From contig NC_049991.1 in the NCBI RefSeq assembly GCF_000003815.2, positions 8,302,354-8,366,353 on the forward strand: a stretch of DNA of 64,000 nucleotides, written 5' to 3'. The notes beneath the pieces were generated by a model. That model was not told the origin of the DNA and did not search any database. It was given only the letters and a program-made list of their open reading frames with translations. The stretch is from Branchiostoma floridae. Taxonomy: Eukaryota > Chordata > Leptocardii > Amphioxiformes > Branchiostomatidae. How positions within the stretch are numbered: position 1 is the first letter of the stretch; every line of letters starts with the position of its first letter. The position numbers and the translations under genes were made by a program. Shown here one piece after another: positions 53,102 through 64,000 of this stretch.

Positions 53102-53306
53102 AATTCGGTCCAAGAAACGTTGACGTTGTTCGTCGATGGAGGTCAGACAGGAAGTTTAACCTGGTTAGGCATCCAGGTAATAAAATACGCCAAATAGCAA
53201 TTATTCAAGCACCTCCAAAATCATATCCAGTTGCTTGAGTTATTGCTATTTGCGTATCTTATTAATCTCCATCGACGAACAATGACAACGTTTTTTGGAC
53301 CGAATT
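53102..53306. mobile_element. 205-bp palindromic MITE of the AGCAACTGG family
   Basis: The outer arms AATTCGGTCC (53102-53111) and GGACCGAATT (53297-53306) are perfect inverses. The match continues inward with interruptions (ACGTTG, TTGTTCGTCGATGGA, AGGTAATAA, AAATAGCAAT) nearly to the centre, where CAACTGGATATGAT lies inverted. It sits just 3' of the GPCR stop codon, so it may form part of that gene's 3' UTR. Confidence 0.8.
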
Positions 53307-53318
53307 GTCGTTGCTCGT

Positions 53319-54686
53319 CTAGACTGTAGTAGTTGCCAGATGTTCAGAGGACTTGTGAAGATCATGCATCTTATGTGGAGGGGTTTCGACTACGCTTCCG
53401 TTCTCTTCCTTCTCGGGCAGGCTGCTGGGGGTGGGCGGGCGTAGGAAGGCCCCGAGGCCGGGCGGCGTGCCGTGCTGGAGGATGATGGTCTGCTCCCTCC
53501 CGAGGATGTACCGAGCGAGCCGAGGGCTTGGTGAAGGAGAGTTCCGTGGAGATCGGGTAAGTTCGTAATTGGTCAGGGCCGTTGTCAATGTTCGGTGGGG
53601 GGTCGTAACGCCGTCTATCCGACCTTCCAGTCGGGGGGACCGGGAGGGCTCAGGGCGAAGCTCTAGGTCGACAGGCGGAGCTCCTAACGGTGTACTGCCG
53701 ACCGGGGAGCAGGCGGCCTCTCGTATGCATCTCTTGATGTTCTCGTCCAGGTAGCCGTACAGCAGCGGGTTGCAGCAGCTGTTGACGTACATCAGGGCGC
53801 TCACCAGGTGGAAAATCCCGCTCTCTACGTCGACGTCGTTGATGTATTCGAAGAGACCGGCCAGGCTCCCGATTTGGAAGACGTAGAAGGGCATCCAGCA
53901 CATGACGAAGACGAAGACCACGGTGTAGACGAGGCGCTCGATCCGCCGGTAAGCTCGTTCTTTCTCGCGAGAGTGAGTCTTGTTGCTGAGACTTCTCAGC
54001 CGGCGCGTCAGGAGAATGTAGCTGGCGACAATGATGGACAGGGGCACGGCAAACCCGAAAACGAAAGTGAAGGTGGTGAAGACGTGGGAACCGATGGTCT
54101 TGTCCGGCCAGTGAAGATTGCAGCTGACTCCGTCAGGCAGCTTCTTTCCCTCATTTGTCGTGGCAAATATGGCGACTGGCAACGTCATGACCAAAGACAC
54201 TGCCCACACGCTGATGTTGACGTACCGCGCCATGCTGGGGGTCCGGTACCCCACGGACTTGACCGGGTGCACCACGGCCAGGTAGCGGTCAAAGCTCATG
54301 ACCACCAGGCAGAAGATACTGGTGAACTGGTTCAAGGCGTCCACGGACAGAACCACCTTACAGACCACCAGTCCGAACGGCCAGTTGTGTAAGGCGTAGT
54401 AAGCGGCAAGGAATGGTAACGACAGTAGGAACAGTTCGTCTGCACAAGCCATGTTCATGATGTACATGTACGTCACAGTTTTCAGTTTGGCGTACCGGAG
54501 GACCACGTAGATGACTAGAGTGTTCCCCGTCAGTCCTATTGCCGACACCACGCAGTAGAAAACCGGAATGATGATGGATTCCAGATAACCCGATGGAAAG
54601 AGATCGTCATCGGTTGTGAAGTTCTTGTTGGTCTGGTTCCAGGAGGACATGTTGAGACTGGACCAGGAGGGCGTCGGCATCTTCAT
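53319..54686 (-). CDS. Somatostatin-receptor-like class A GPCR, complete 455 aa, single exon
   Basis: The start is the ATG at 54686-54684. An upstream GTG in frame is not used, and a consensus acceptor (CTGTCTCCAG, AG at 54706-54705) just upstream implies a 5' UTR intron. Three N-glycosylation sites (N12, N17, N22) precede seven membrane helices. Class A marks are GNTLVIY (TM1), ADELF (TM2), DRYLAVVHP (TM3 end, DRY 133-135), CWMPFY (TM6, 263-268), NPLLY (TM7) and the C109-C189 disulphide pair. Somatostatin/opioid-branch marks are D116 in TM3 followed by NQFTSIFC, HNWPFG before TM3, and YVNSCCNPLLY in TM7, a variant of the YANSCANPILY signature. It should couple to Gi and bind a somatostatin-like peptide at the plasma membrane. 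The long Pro/Ser-rich C-tail is lineage-specific. Allatostatin-C and opioid receptors are the near alternatives. Confidence 0.9.
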   Translation of the reverse strand: MKMPTPSWSSLNMSSWNQTNKNFTTDDDLFPSGYLESIIIPVFYCVVSAIGLTGNTLVIYVVLRYAKLKTVTYMYIMNMACADELFLLSLPFLAAYYALHNWPFGLVVCKVVLSVDALNQFTSIFCLVVMSFDRYLAVVHPVKSVGYRTPSMARYVNISVWAVSLVMTLPVAIFATTNEGKKLPDGVSCNLHWPDKTIGSHVFTTFTFVFGFAVPLSIIVASYILLTRRLRSLSNKTHSREKERAYRRIERLVYTVVFVFVMCWMPFYVFQIGSLAGLFEYINDVDVESGIFHLVSALMYVNSCCNPLLYGYLDENIKRCIREAACSPVGSTPLGAPPVDLELRPEPSRSPRLEGRIDGVTTPHRTLTTALTNYELTRSPRNSPSPSPRLARYILGREQTIILQHGTPPGLGAFLRPPTPSSLPEKEENGSVVETPPHKMHDLHKSSEHLATTTV

Positions 54687-55138
54687 GGTCACAGATCACA
54701 GATCCTGGAGACAGAAGAAAGTAAAAGAAAGATATGTAAAAGTTTCATTGGTGGAAAGCATCATGAAAGAGTGACATCACAGCTGTGTCTGTCGCCATGT
54801 TGGTATCCATGTTTGCATGTCGCGAATCAAATTTAGTTCAAGCGTTGTCAGTTCTTAGTGTAATATTCAATGTCTTCAGCGCAAAAAAAGAATATACTAG
54901 AACAATACTTGAAACTTGCAAGTAAAACAAAAATACTGTACACGCTTCAAGGGAGATCAATTGAAATACAAAAAGGGACACCAAAATCGCGGCCATTACC
55001 CATCTGCTTTTTGCATTTTGCGACTTGAATGCCTTCTGGCCAGTGTAGTCGCCGTTGTGATGTTGAGATGAACGGACCTGTTCAATCCATGCCAAACATT
55101 TGTATACCTGTTAAAACAGGTATTTCTCCAACATGTTC

Positions 55139-55210
55139 GCACTAGCGCAGTGGTAAAGTTTACGCATTCTAAACCAATGCACCCGGTTCGAATCCGGGGA
55201 GGTAGATTTT
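55139..55210 (+). repeat. tRNA-like sequence (pseudogene or SINE head)
   Basis: A box TAGCGCAGTGGTAAAG, an anticodon arm GCATT-CTAAACC-AATGC (anticodon would be AAA), and a T arm with CCGGTTCGAATCCGG are all well formed. The acceptor strands do not pair, and a T-rich tract follows directly. I therefore call a tRNA relic or SINE head, not a working tRNA. Confidence 0.5.
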
Positions 55211-58200
55211 TTTCAACTTTTTTTTTCTTTTTTACATCCATTAAAATACTAATTTTTACATCCATTTGGCCACACCAATTTATTTCTTTGGTTAACGGAT
55301 TCGCCGCTTCGTTTTTTGCCGAATAGAAATAAAAATTAAAAAAAAAAAAAAAAAAATGCCCCGCAACAGAGCTCACTCAAAAACAGGCAATGTGTAGTGA
55401 AATTTGCTGCAGTTCACGCAAATTTTAACAGGTGGCGTCTAGATCTGCTGCAGTTCAGGCACATATGTGAATCTCTCCATGCGCCAATATCAGGTTTAGT
55501 TACTCTGTTCTATTTATATGACATTCTAATAACTAGAGAAAAAAAACGTTCACACACGCAAACATTGGCAAAATGCCAGCTTTTTTAAAAGCACTTGTTT
55601 ATGGAGTGGATGAAAACGCTATATACGGGGCCCATTCACCCTCGTTGACCCGGGGCCGCAACAGTATCGACTTCCGGGCACCTTTGACCCACATGTGACG
55701 TCACACATCCCGACGATCAATGCGTTTCAGGAATTTGAAACTGGGTCAAGATTATGATGAAAACAAATGGACAGTGCCCGAAATTGGTCAGTAATTCTCT
55801 ACACAGACGGTTAGAACTTGAAATAAGCTCCCATTGCCGTAAATCACCAAATTGCCTCGCTTTTCACAGTAATTCATATCGATGAAGGACCAGCGTTTAT
55901 GCAGTGGCTGCTGGAAAATGTCAGCAGGAGGCTTCCTCAATTTACAACGATGAAAGCTTTCTTTATCGTTCTTTTATAAACAGGGCTGATAAGGTCAATG
56001 AGGTGACACTTAGAGCGGAAGGAAAGGTCACCGATCGAAGTCAGTTACGCAACGGCTAACAACATCTTCTAGATCTATTCATGTCATGATGATGAATGCT
56101 GTCGACCTTAACCTTATCAGTACTTCTGCTATGACAGAGCCCAAAAGATAATGGTAGATAAAGTCAAGGCTGTTGAAGCATGGGGTAAATCAGTAGCAAA
56201 GAAGCTTAAGAGAAAAAGAAGTAGCCCTTGTTTTAAGAGGGTCTATACAAGGACCAGTTCAGGGAGAATGAATGTTTTAAAAAGTTGCCCTCGACTATGA
56301 TTGCAAATGTTGGTAATGTCAACAAGTCTAACCACCCTACCAATTCTTCCAACAATGATAATCATTCATAGCCAAACTTCAAGGAACTGCACAGCAAATA
56401 GAGTCTGTAAAATGGACCCTATCAATATTGACACAGACATTGCCGCTAGCCAAGGATCGATGAGGCCAAATTCAGCAGTTGGGAACCTGCCATGTAACCA
56501 TTCGGAAAATCTCGATTTAGTTCAGGACTTGCGAATCCAGCTTTAGCATGGTGTTTTGAGGGTTAAAGTCTCATATCTTAGAACCTTAACGACCCAAAAA
56601 ATAATGTTTTGGTCATTTTTGTGATAAGTTGAAGCTATCTTACCATTTTGCAAAGCTTTTCCACTGCCACTTATTTTTCTATTTACCTCCATGAATCTAT
56701 ATATTTTTGTGGTATCTTATTTTGTCCTGGACATGCTGCGATCTTGTTTTGGGATATCACCGGGTTAGTTCACCACGCAAAGCACCGTCGTTTTTTTTTC
56801 CTAGTCTATTACACAGCACGCGAGGACAGACAAAACGTTTAAGGCGATATTTTGAAATTAAATCATTACGCAAAGTTTTGTTCTAAAGATTTCTTTTGCA
56901 ATTTTGCCTCCCCCCTCCAAAAAAACATACAATACGAACCTGTAGAGTTATTAGGTGTCATTCTATCATTCTTTGGAACTAATATTTTTCATGAAGTGTC
57001 ACTGTTAAAAACAATATTTTCCAGCTATGATGATTCATGGCAGACGTAGGAAGTATGGTTCAGTTGATATCTATATATCTTCCAGTTGAAAAGTTTTGGA
57101 CCATTCAAACAAGATCTAACCGTAAACCTCATACCGATTTAATGCCAATAGCGTTTGCAAAATTTATCGACTTATTCAGGAGGGACTTTGGACGGCATCC
57201 CGATTCAAGGTTATCACATCCAGACAGCTCCTCCCAATTTTAATGGATGCTTTACGGTTATCTCTGGGCAACTGCCCGAGAAATTGAACTTCTGAGTCAG
57301 CTTGAGACTTCTCCAGGTCATATCCTTACCAGCGCGCTTTCTTAAAGGATATTTAGAAACGTCTTCTATATTTGGACTGACTTTTATTGAACATTTTTTC
57401 CAAAAAAATTGCACTGCATGTCTCATCATCCCCGTGCTAGAGTCTTCATAATTCCTTTATCTGGAAATTTTCTTCTTTTTTGGTCCAGCTTTCGCCGTTA
57501 GGTAATCCCACAGTGGGTCGTAATCCCATCATATAGCCTGACGGTCCGAGATAATGTTCTTTAAGTCGTTACGTGTCGTCTTTTGGGGGATCCCGCATGC
57601 ATCATACACTTTCAGACGGGATTTCATGTACTCCTTTTGGGACAAGCAGACCGCATTACCTACACGGCATAACGGATTGGCAGATTTGTTCGAAAGCACC
57701 GATAGAAAGCGCAACAATGTAAGGATAGAAAAGTTTGGGACTTTGAGAAAGTCTGTACGATTTGTCAGTACGCTACCTTGCGTATTTGAGTACGTGCGTG
57801 GACTACGGAGAAAGTATATTCTGTGTACATTCAAGACTCTGTACCTCCCCAAGCATCTCAGCCACTTTTATCGCCTACTTGAAGTTTGTGCTAATCGTCT
57901 TATGATTGACGCCTGAGGGGAGAAGACACGTTTTTGACGTCTTGCCGCGTCTTAATGCGTTTTTGAAGAGTCCCTTTACGATGAAACAGCGGAAGGATAA
58001 GGAACTAATTGCAGTACTCGAAAGAGACGGAAATAAAGTCAATGCTATTAGACTATAAGCAACAGGATGATGTGAGCCGTGGCGGTTATCGTAGTAGTTA
58101 TCATGAGCGCCAGGTTGCGGCAAACCTATCTTTATACTCTATTTTACACGGTCCTCAGGTGAAATTTCTCATATCCGAGAGTTTGTACAACTGTTTTTTC

Positions 58201-58419
58201 TTAAATTCGTAAGATGATTTGTAACAGCCATTATCTATTGGCCTCTTAACTGAAGCTAATGTGTAAGCATAACATAAGCCGAACATAATGTAACAGCAAT
58301 TAACATGGTTCGATACAATATAAAAGAAGAAAAATTGAACAAAAGTCAGCAAATGTAAGAAAGGTGCATGTCAATATACCTTCAATCATTATAATTGCTG
58401 TATTCTTTTTTGTTGTATA

Positions 58420-58545
58420 GCGTTGTACTGGGTTGTGGTGTGTTGTATCGACATTGTGCTGTGCTGTGCTGTGCTGTTCTTTATCTTAATTAATGTTGTG
58501 CTGTGTTGTGCTGTATATCGTCATATGTTGTGCGTTGTTCTGCAA
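58420..58545 (+). repeat. TGTGC/TGTTG simple repeat
   Basis: Repeated TGTGC and TGTTGTG pentamers and heptamers, purest at about 58457-58477. Confidence 0.7.
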
Positions 58546-59852
58546 ACTTTCCTCTATACGGCCGTCCCATGAAGTTTTAGATTTTAGGCAAATGCTAAAT
58601 AGGACAGCTAAACAGCCGGAACATGGATGAAGCTCGTGTTAGTAATAACAGTCGACAGAGACATCCTGTTTGCATCATATCTTCACTACCGGTACCCACA
58701 ATTAGTGTGACCAACCACACGTTAATGTTGCCATTAACCGCCTACAAACAGAGTCATTATAGCACTCAAAGGCTTTTACGGAAAAAAACAACATCTAGGA
58801 CTTTAAGTCATCTAAGGGTCGGTATGCTTACTACATTAGACATTCTGTCTGGAAGTTGTATGATTATGAGATTAAAGGATCGAGGCATTGAAGAAGTTAT
58901 GAACACGATGTTTGAATTTGTACCGGTTGCTTTAAGGAGACGTTAATGTGCGTAGTACACTGTCTCACAGGGTACAAACTTGTACGTCATCAAAATGGCA
59001 TGGGGCAGCCGACCAACGAGTGTTCACAGGTTCCTCTTCTCGCGTCATTCACGGATGTTATCTTGTCTTAGATGTGGCACAGTATCTCAGGATCATCTGA
59101 AGTCAAACATTAGCGTCATGACTTCGATTAGCTTGAGATAAAGGGAGCGCAGTTGTTTTGATGTAAAATTCCCTATGCCTATATTTCGTCTTTATTCAGA
59201 TGATTCTATACCCTCTGTCACGTAATGTGCTGGGTTGTGTTACAATAGTCTCTACCAGACTCACACCTGGCCGTATAGCAACAGGGGACTTTAGCCAAAT
59301 TAGGAATAAAAACCTAGTGGGAGTTAATCGAGCTAAGAGTGAACTGTGATAGCTGGAGAGACTGAAAAAGAATGAATTAAATCCCATGGCACCTTATCTG
59401 GCCGTATTTTTTTGCCAACTTCTTTTTTTCATCCAGCTGATACACGTCTGCTAGGAGACTAATGTTACACACCAACCCCCTGAAGGACGCCAGGGGAGGA
59501 ACTTGATCACCCGCTGATTGGCTCACCATTTTGATGACGTATGCTGTACCCCATGAGTCACAAACTCCGCATTACGAGAAAAGCATTCTTTTCCTAACAA
59601 CGCAAAATGGATCGAAAGCCTACCGAGCAGATTTCGGATGACAGATGTTCAGATGTCTTGCACTTAAGAATAAATTGGGGGAAGCAAAGATTTTAAACTT
59701 TTTAGAAATTCTCTGTTTGCATTATAGGGCCTTCACACTGAAACCGAATCAGCAGGAATCAAGCAGAAACCATATGGAACGAAGTATTTGCAAAATGCAC
59801 GTCGTGCCACATTCGGGGCCATTCCGAGTGGCAATTTCAAATGGACCTTATA

Positions 59853-60251
59853 CCCCCTTCACACGAGAAGGAATGAGCCAAATGCCGTCAGAATGAAAAG
59901 ACTTTTCCATTCCTGGCAATTCGTAGTGTATTCTAGAAATTCTTACTGCATTCCGGATATTCATTTGGCCATATTCGGGCATGATTGGAATGCCGCAGAA
60001 TGCGGTCCTAATGCAGTTAGAATAGTTGGAATACACTAAGAATACACATTGAATGCCGTTCGATATTTCTCCACTTCGAATGCACCTCGACAGTTTTAAC
60101 ATGTCAAAAACTTTCGGGCCAGGCAAAAGAACGGGCACGAATAGCTGGAATGCAGTAAGAATTTCAGGCACACACTAGGAATTGCCAGGAATAGAAAAAG
60201 AGTTTCATTCCGACAACATTCCGGCTCATTCTTGCTCTGGTGTGAAGGGGG
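59853..60251. mobile_element. 399-bp MITE with CCCCCTTCACAC ends
   Basis: The left end CCCCCTTCACAC (59853-59864) is the exact inverse of the right end GTGTGAAGGGGG (60240-60251). The similarity continues inward (GAATGAGCC on both arms). The interior carries many GAATG or GAATGC pentamers in both orientations. The target duplication is unclear. A similar GGCCTTCACACTG end occurs at about 59727, so it may lie within or beside a relative. Confidence 0.72.
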
Positions 60252-61835
60252 CTTTAGCACCCATCCATGCTTTCTAAGAGTCTGGCTTTCCTTCAGACTA
60301 GAATAGAAACGTGTTACTTCCTTAAGAGTATTTCAAGACCTTACATAATTTACGCGCATGGCTTATATGATAAGGTTTGGATTGGTGTCTGGGGTCACAA
60401 GTTACATCTTAAGGGTGCTCTTTTACACGGCTGTATGTTTATGTGATATGTATTCTTGACAAGTTTCACATATCAAACACACAGCTTTCGTCTGGACTTT
60501 GGCCCAAAAAAATGCGATATCAACGAAGTCATAAAACAGCAAGGGACTCTTGGAATGGCTTCGTGGTTGATGTCTATTTCTTATGCGTAAGCCAGCGTTT
60601 TTATGTGATGTTCCCAACTTCCTGCACCTGATTGCATTGTCATTTTGGAGATTTGTCCCGGCCAAGGAATGTTGGGACTTTTGATTAACCTACAGCCACG
60701 GAGCTTATACATCTCATAGACGCAAATATTTGAGATGATTTCGACTCATACCTTTATGAAAAATTGCCTGCAGAAAAGACAAGGATTTTCATGCGTGTTG
60801 CAAGGGATTTGTTGCTGGATAGCAAATCAGAGCTTGAGTAATAAAGACACATGGAACGCATACCAGACACAAATCGATGAATTCCGTGCTTTGACTTCAG
60901 GAATAAGTCATTTGAGTGGCAATGTGGAATCGGAGACTATGTTTATTAGAGGCTCATTTCGCAGCACAAAACTGTACTAATGGCTTTTACTTCTGCGTGC
61001 TTAATCGCTGTTGGCGTCGATTTTTCTTATTTTGGGTGTCTAAATTGCAATTAGGAGGAAACAAGGATGTGATACATGTATGATGCTAGATATTGGTGCC
61101 AACTCTTGTTAATTTTTATGTCTAAATTGCCGATTAGAAAAAAAACTGGGATCTCATACTCAGGGAAGGGCATTTTGAAAATGTCAAAGATACTTTTATT
61201 GTTTCAAACAAGAACTGAAAGCCTTAAGGATTATATATCGGCTCCTTTATATGAAGATAATTGCGTTGTGTATATTGTGGTAACGTTTGATAAGAAACTA
61301 AAAAAATCAAATCAACTTGTCACCTAACACTATTTATCAGCAATTAACAAGCAAAATCTAATCTAAGTCGGTAGATTTCAAAACAACCATTTGTTGTAGC
61401 TCTTGTTACAAAATTAGAAATAAGAATATCATCGGAACTCACAGTTATCGTTCAATTGCAAGCTGCTTCCTTAGTGTGGGCTGGTAGGAATTCTGAAACA
61501 AAGCAAAATCAACAAATGAACAATCGAAAAATCTAAAATATTGTAAAATCAACAAATCTAAAACATTGTACAATGACAAAACAACATAACCATCAAAGCT
61601 AAAGCACAAGTTAGTAATGGTATGAAATATCCACTTGGTAAATAATAAAAGGTAATCAAAGGGAATAGAATCTCCCTACCAAACTTTCCAAAATGACTGG
61701 TATGAAATAACTTATGTGAAGTGTTCTATTATGTTGGAGGGTGCACGCCAAATGTACCTTTCTAACATCAAATCCATTTTATCTCTACTTTACAAATCAA
61801 GCATTCTTAACAATGGTTGGCGAGTCGCACTGTTA

Positions 61836-62269
61836 ATGTCATCTACAGAGATGAGAAGGCCGAGAAGTGAGCCCTGTGGAACCCCATAAGTTAAAGTAAA
61901 ACAGAGACCATGATATCGTATTACTTCGTATCCGTTTGAGAGAACAACAACACCCCTATCCACCGAGGCTGCGACTGTTCAACGACTACTGTACGACCAA
62001 AAATCATATTACTATTTCAAGCGAAGTGCATTTTATAAGCTTTGCGGGTTTTGTTGTCTTTCAAATCATACTCCCACATCATGAATCATATTCAACTTCA
62101 ACTTACAAAGTCATAGGTCATGAAAATCCAATTTTGTACGCTCAACAGTAGCAACAATCTTTATCTGTTGGCAAGGGGGCTGGACAATACCCAGCTACAA
62201 AATGAGCCGGATCAGTGGGCAGATGGCTACGTCGTGGTTGACGCGATCAAAGGCTTTACAGTAGTCCAC
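61836..62269 (-). pseudogene. Decayed LINE (CR1/L2/Jockey-like) reverse transcriptase fragment
   Basis: On the minus strand, 62269-62231 encodes VDYCKAFDRVNHD, reverse transcriptase motif A. About 340 nt further, 61890-61836 encodes YGVPQGSLLGLLISVDDIN, the motif B (GVPQGS) region and the approach to motif C. Order and spacing fit a non-LTR reverse transcriptase, but the frame between them is broken by stops and probable indels. It is a dead fragment with no endonuclease or ORF1 visible nearby. Confidence 0.8.
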
Positions 62270-64000
62270 TGACCTCCAGCTAGTAAGGGAGCTTACGTTT
62301 TTCTGAGAAGTATTGTAAATCTGTTTTTGTCAGATACAAAGGTCAGTGTGCGTTGGATCTCCCTTTGAAACTCTTGGAAATGGAATTGCCGTAGCCGACA
62401 GGCAAGTGTAGAGCAGACAGTATATTCTTCTGGTAAGAAGAATCGGTACATCTGTAAGTGATGAGCGTGATTCATACGCGAAGTCTTCGAAGAACTTATT
62501 CAAGTGCCCAACATCTTGCCTTGTCAGATCCAGCTGCTTTCATGACTTTTCATTTCTAACTTTCCAGGCAGCGAAATTGGTTCAAACTGCAAATGGTAGA
62601 GAATGGGTCACAGAAGCTACGAATATGTTGATTCAAACAGCAGTAAATTCCATGTTGGTGGACAAAGGCAACACAGAAAATGTGTCAAATCTTTGAATAG
62701 TCCTCGTGACATCTTCAGGAATTGTGACGCGGGCAACAGGTCAAAGGTGATGGACTGTATCGAGTCTATCCACGGGGCCCCGTCAATCATCTTGAACACA
62801 GGCGGGGGTCGGTGCCGACTTCCAGCCACCTTTGACCTTTAAGCCACCTTTGTCACTTCTAGGAGACAGATCCTGACCAATAGGTTCCTCACATATCTTG
62901 AAGGAGACTGGTAAAAATGTGGCGTCTTCTGTATAGCCCTAAAGCAGTTGTCACTCGCTGGGACTCAAATTACACAAGGTGTGTGTAGTAGATTAGGAAC
63001 GTTTTTAGCAAGCTGTATTTCACCATGCCATTTGCGGTGTTGAGACATACTAACATGTGTTCATATTCTACACACGGCTTCAAAAGTTCAGTCGACGGAT
63101 TCACCTTGTCAGGACTCGCTCTCCTAAACTGGGAAGTTAGAGTTATGAAACATGTACCTTACAACATGTCCTCCGCCCAGGGCACTTAGCGTTATATCGG
63201 TAGTTTTACACCGTAAACAACCATTCAGCTGCATATATTTTAGAGCCTTAAAATCTAAACGGTGTTTTCTTGTTTCAAATTGAACCATCGAAGACCTCAG
63301 CATACAACATAGGGGCCACTTATCCATAACGTCAAGTTTACCGAGTGTGTTGACCTTGAGAAGATGTTTCATGTATGCCAGGCGACGAAGAGACCCTCGT
63401 GTTCATCCACTCATGTGCACGCCCACCCTGATATCCCAGCTAGATAACCTTCCTGATTGCATATGTCCTTGATCGACCTGTTTTCCTGTGACCATAAAAT
63501 AACTTCTCCTGAAAATTGCAGTAGTTCCGAAGTGAACAGCACGCCATGTCCAATTTATCCCGCTTTCCCCGGCCTATCAGAGCGGTATCAAGTGGTGTAA
63601 ATGGTGAGATTGCTGCCATTAGAAGACAAGCAGCCGAGGAAATTACTCTTGACGTATCCGTGCTGATTTTGAGCGGCAGGGATAACCCGTTGCCTCCCGA
63701 GGCGGTGGTGCAAGACTGATAACTGCCGGTACGATAATGGCTACTGTTCTGTTAGAGCCTTCTGTTCGCACTGGTTTGAGGGGTAGAAAAGAAAGCGTCA
63801 ATCATTCTAACGGGCGGAGTATCGCGAAAAACACACACTGCTACTGGGGGAGGGGGGTACCTCGTTTGCCCATGTCCTGATGGATTCTTCGCTAGATAAC
63901 CAGGGGACCAGGCAATATAAATTCTAAAGTGCAGATTGTGCATCAGCATCAAGACAGCTTGTTACAGCTGTATGTATTCTACGTGTGGGGCCTTTATGTA

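Larger units (their letters stand above)
54705..64000. other. GPCR 5' side and terminal 9 kb: repeats, no convincing gene
   Basis: Beyond the GPCR's upstream intron I recognise a tRNA-like sequence (55139-55210), a poly-A tract near 55340, a (TGTGC)n-type tract (58430-58520), a MITE (59853-60251) and a decayed LINE (61836-62269). Open frames of 107-120 codons at 57554, 57529 and 58623 have no known features. The 5' untranslated exon of the GPCR probably lies here but cannot be placed. Confidence 0.5.

Noticed and set aside
53808-54392. A 194-codon plus-strand frame
   Set aside because: It is the antisense shadow of the GPCR coding exon, opened by GC-rich codons.
55139-55210. Functional tRNA gene with anticodon AAA
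   Set aside because: The anticodon and T arms look good, but the acceptor strands do not pair and AAA is an unlikely anticodon in animals.
57529-57916. Overlapping frames of 107 and 120 codons on opposite strands
   Set aside because: The two overlap antiparallel, neither shows recognisable motifs, and both start without context.
58623-58946. A 107-codon frame ending VPVALRRR
   Set aside because: No signal peptide, domain, splice or promoter context supports it.

Overview
This window looks like the nuclear genome of an invertebrate deuterostome, most likely a lancelet (Branchiostoma). The inference rests on vertebrate-like but diverged protein sequences, compact genes with phase-conserved GT-AG introns, and dense short non-autonomous DNA transposons and tRNA-derived SINEs. 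The species cannot be proved from the sequence alone. Three 100-base runs of N (32185-32284, 43933-44032, 46844-46943) mark assembly gaps; the first and third abut tandem arrays.

Layout, left to right. Positions 1-7947 hold the last eight coding exons of a GTPBP1-type translational GTPase gene (+). Its introns carry a 44-bp minisatellite, two full copies of one transposon with 6-bp target duplications, and a palindromic MITE split by one of them. Positions 11238-12992 encode an intronless BTB-BACK-Kelch protein (+). Positions 16697-22121 hold a complete eight-exon cytochrome P450 of the clan 2 (CYP2-like) type (+). Positions 23882-31669 hold the complete five-exon ribosomal protein gene RPL36A/eL42 (+). 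Its third and fourth introns each carry a copy of one box C/D snoRNA, and its third intron also carries a 4.1-kb element flanked by TTAA with another transposon nested inside. Positions 40060-41534 hold the last two exons of syntaxin 8 (+), encoding the end of the SNARE helix and the membrane anchor. Positions 44485-44608 hold a putative first coding exon of a secreted, arginine-rich peptide. About ten copies of a 206-bp satellite follow it. Positions 53319-54686 encode a somatostatin-receptor-like GPCR on the minus strand. From 54.7 kb to the end I see only repeats, including a decayed LINE reverse transcriptase, and no convincing gene.

The genes do not form a pathway: they are unrelated housekeeping and metabolic genes, as is usual in an animal genome. 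The most interesting content is non-coding. It comprises the duplicated intronic snoRNA, the related transposons that share a promoter-like core but have different ends, the TTAA-flanked composite, and the short-peptide exon beside a satellite array.
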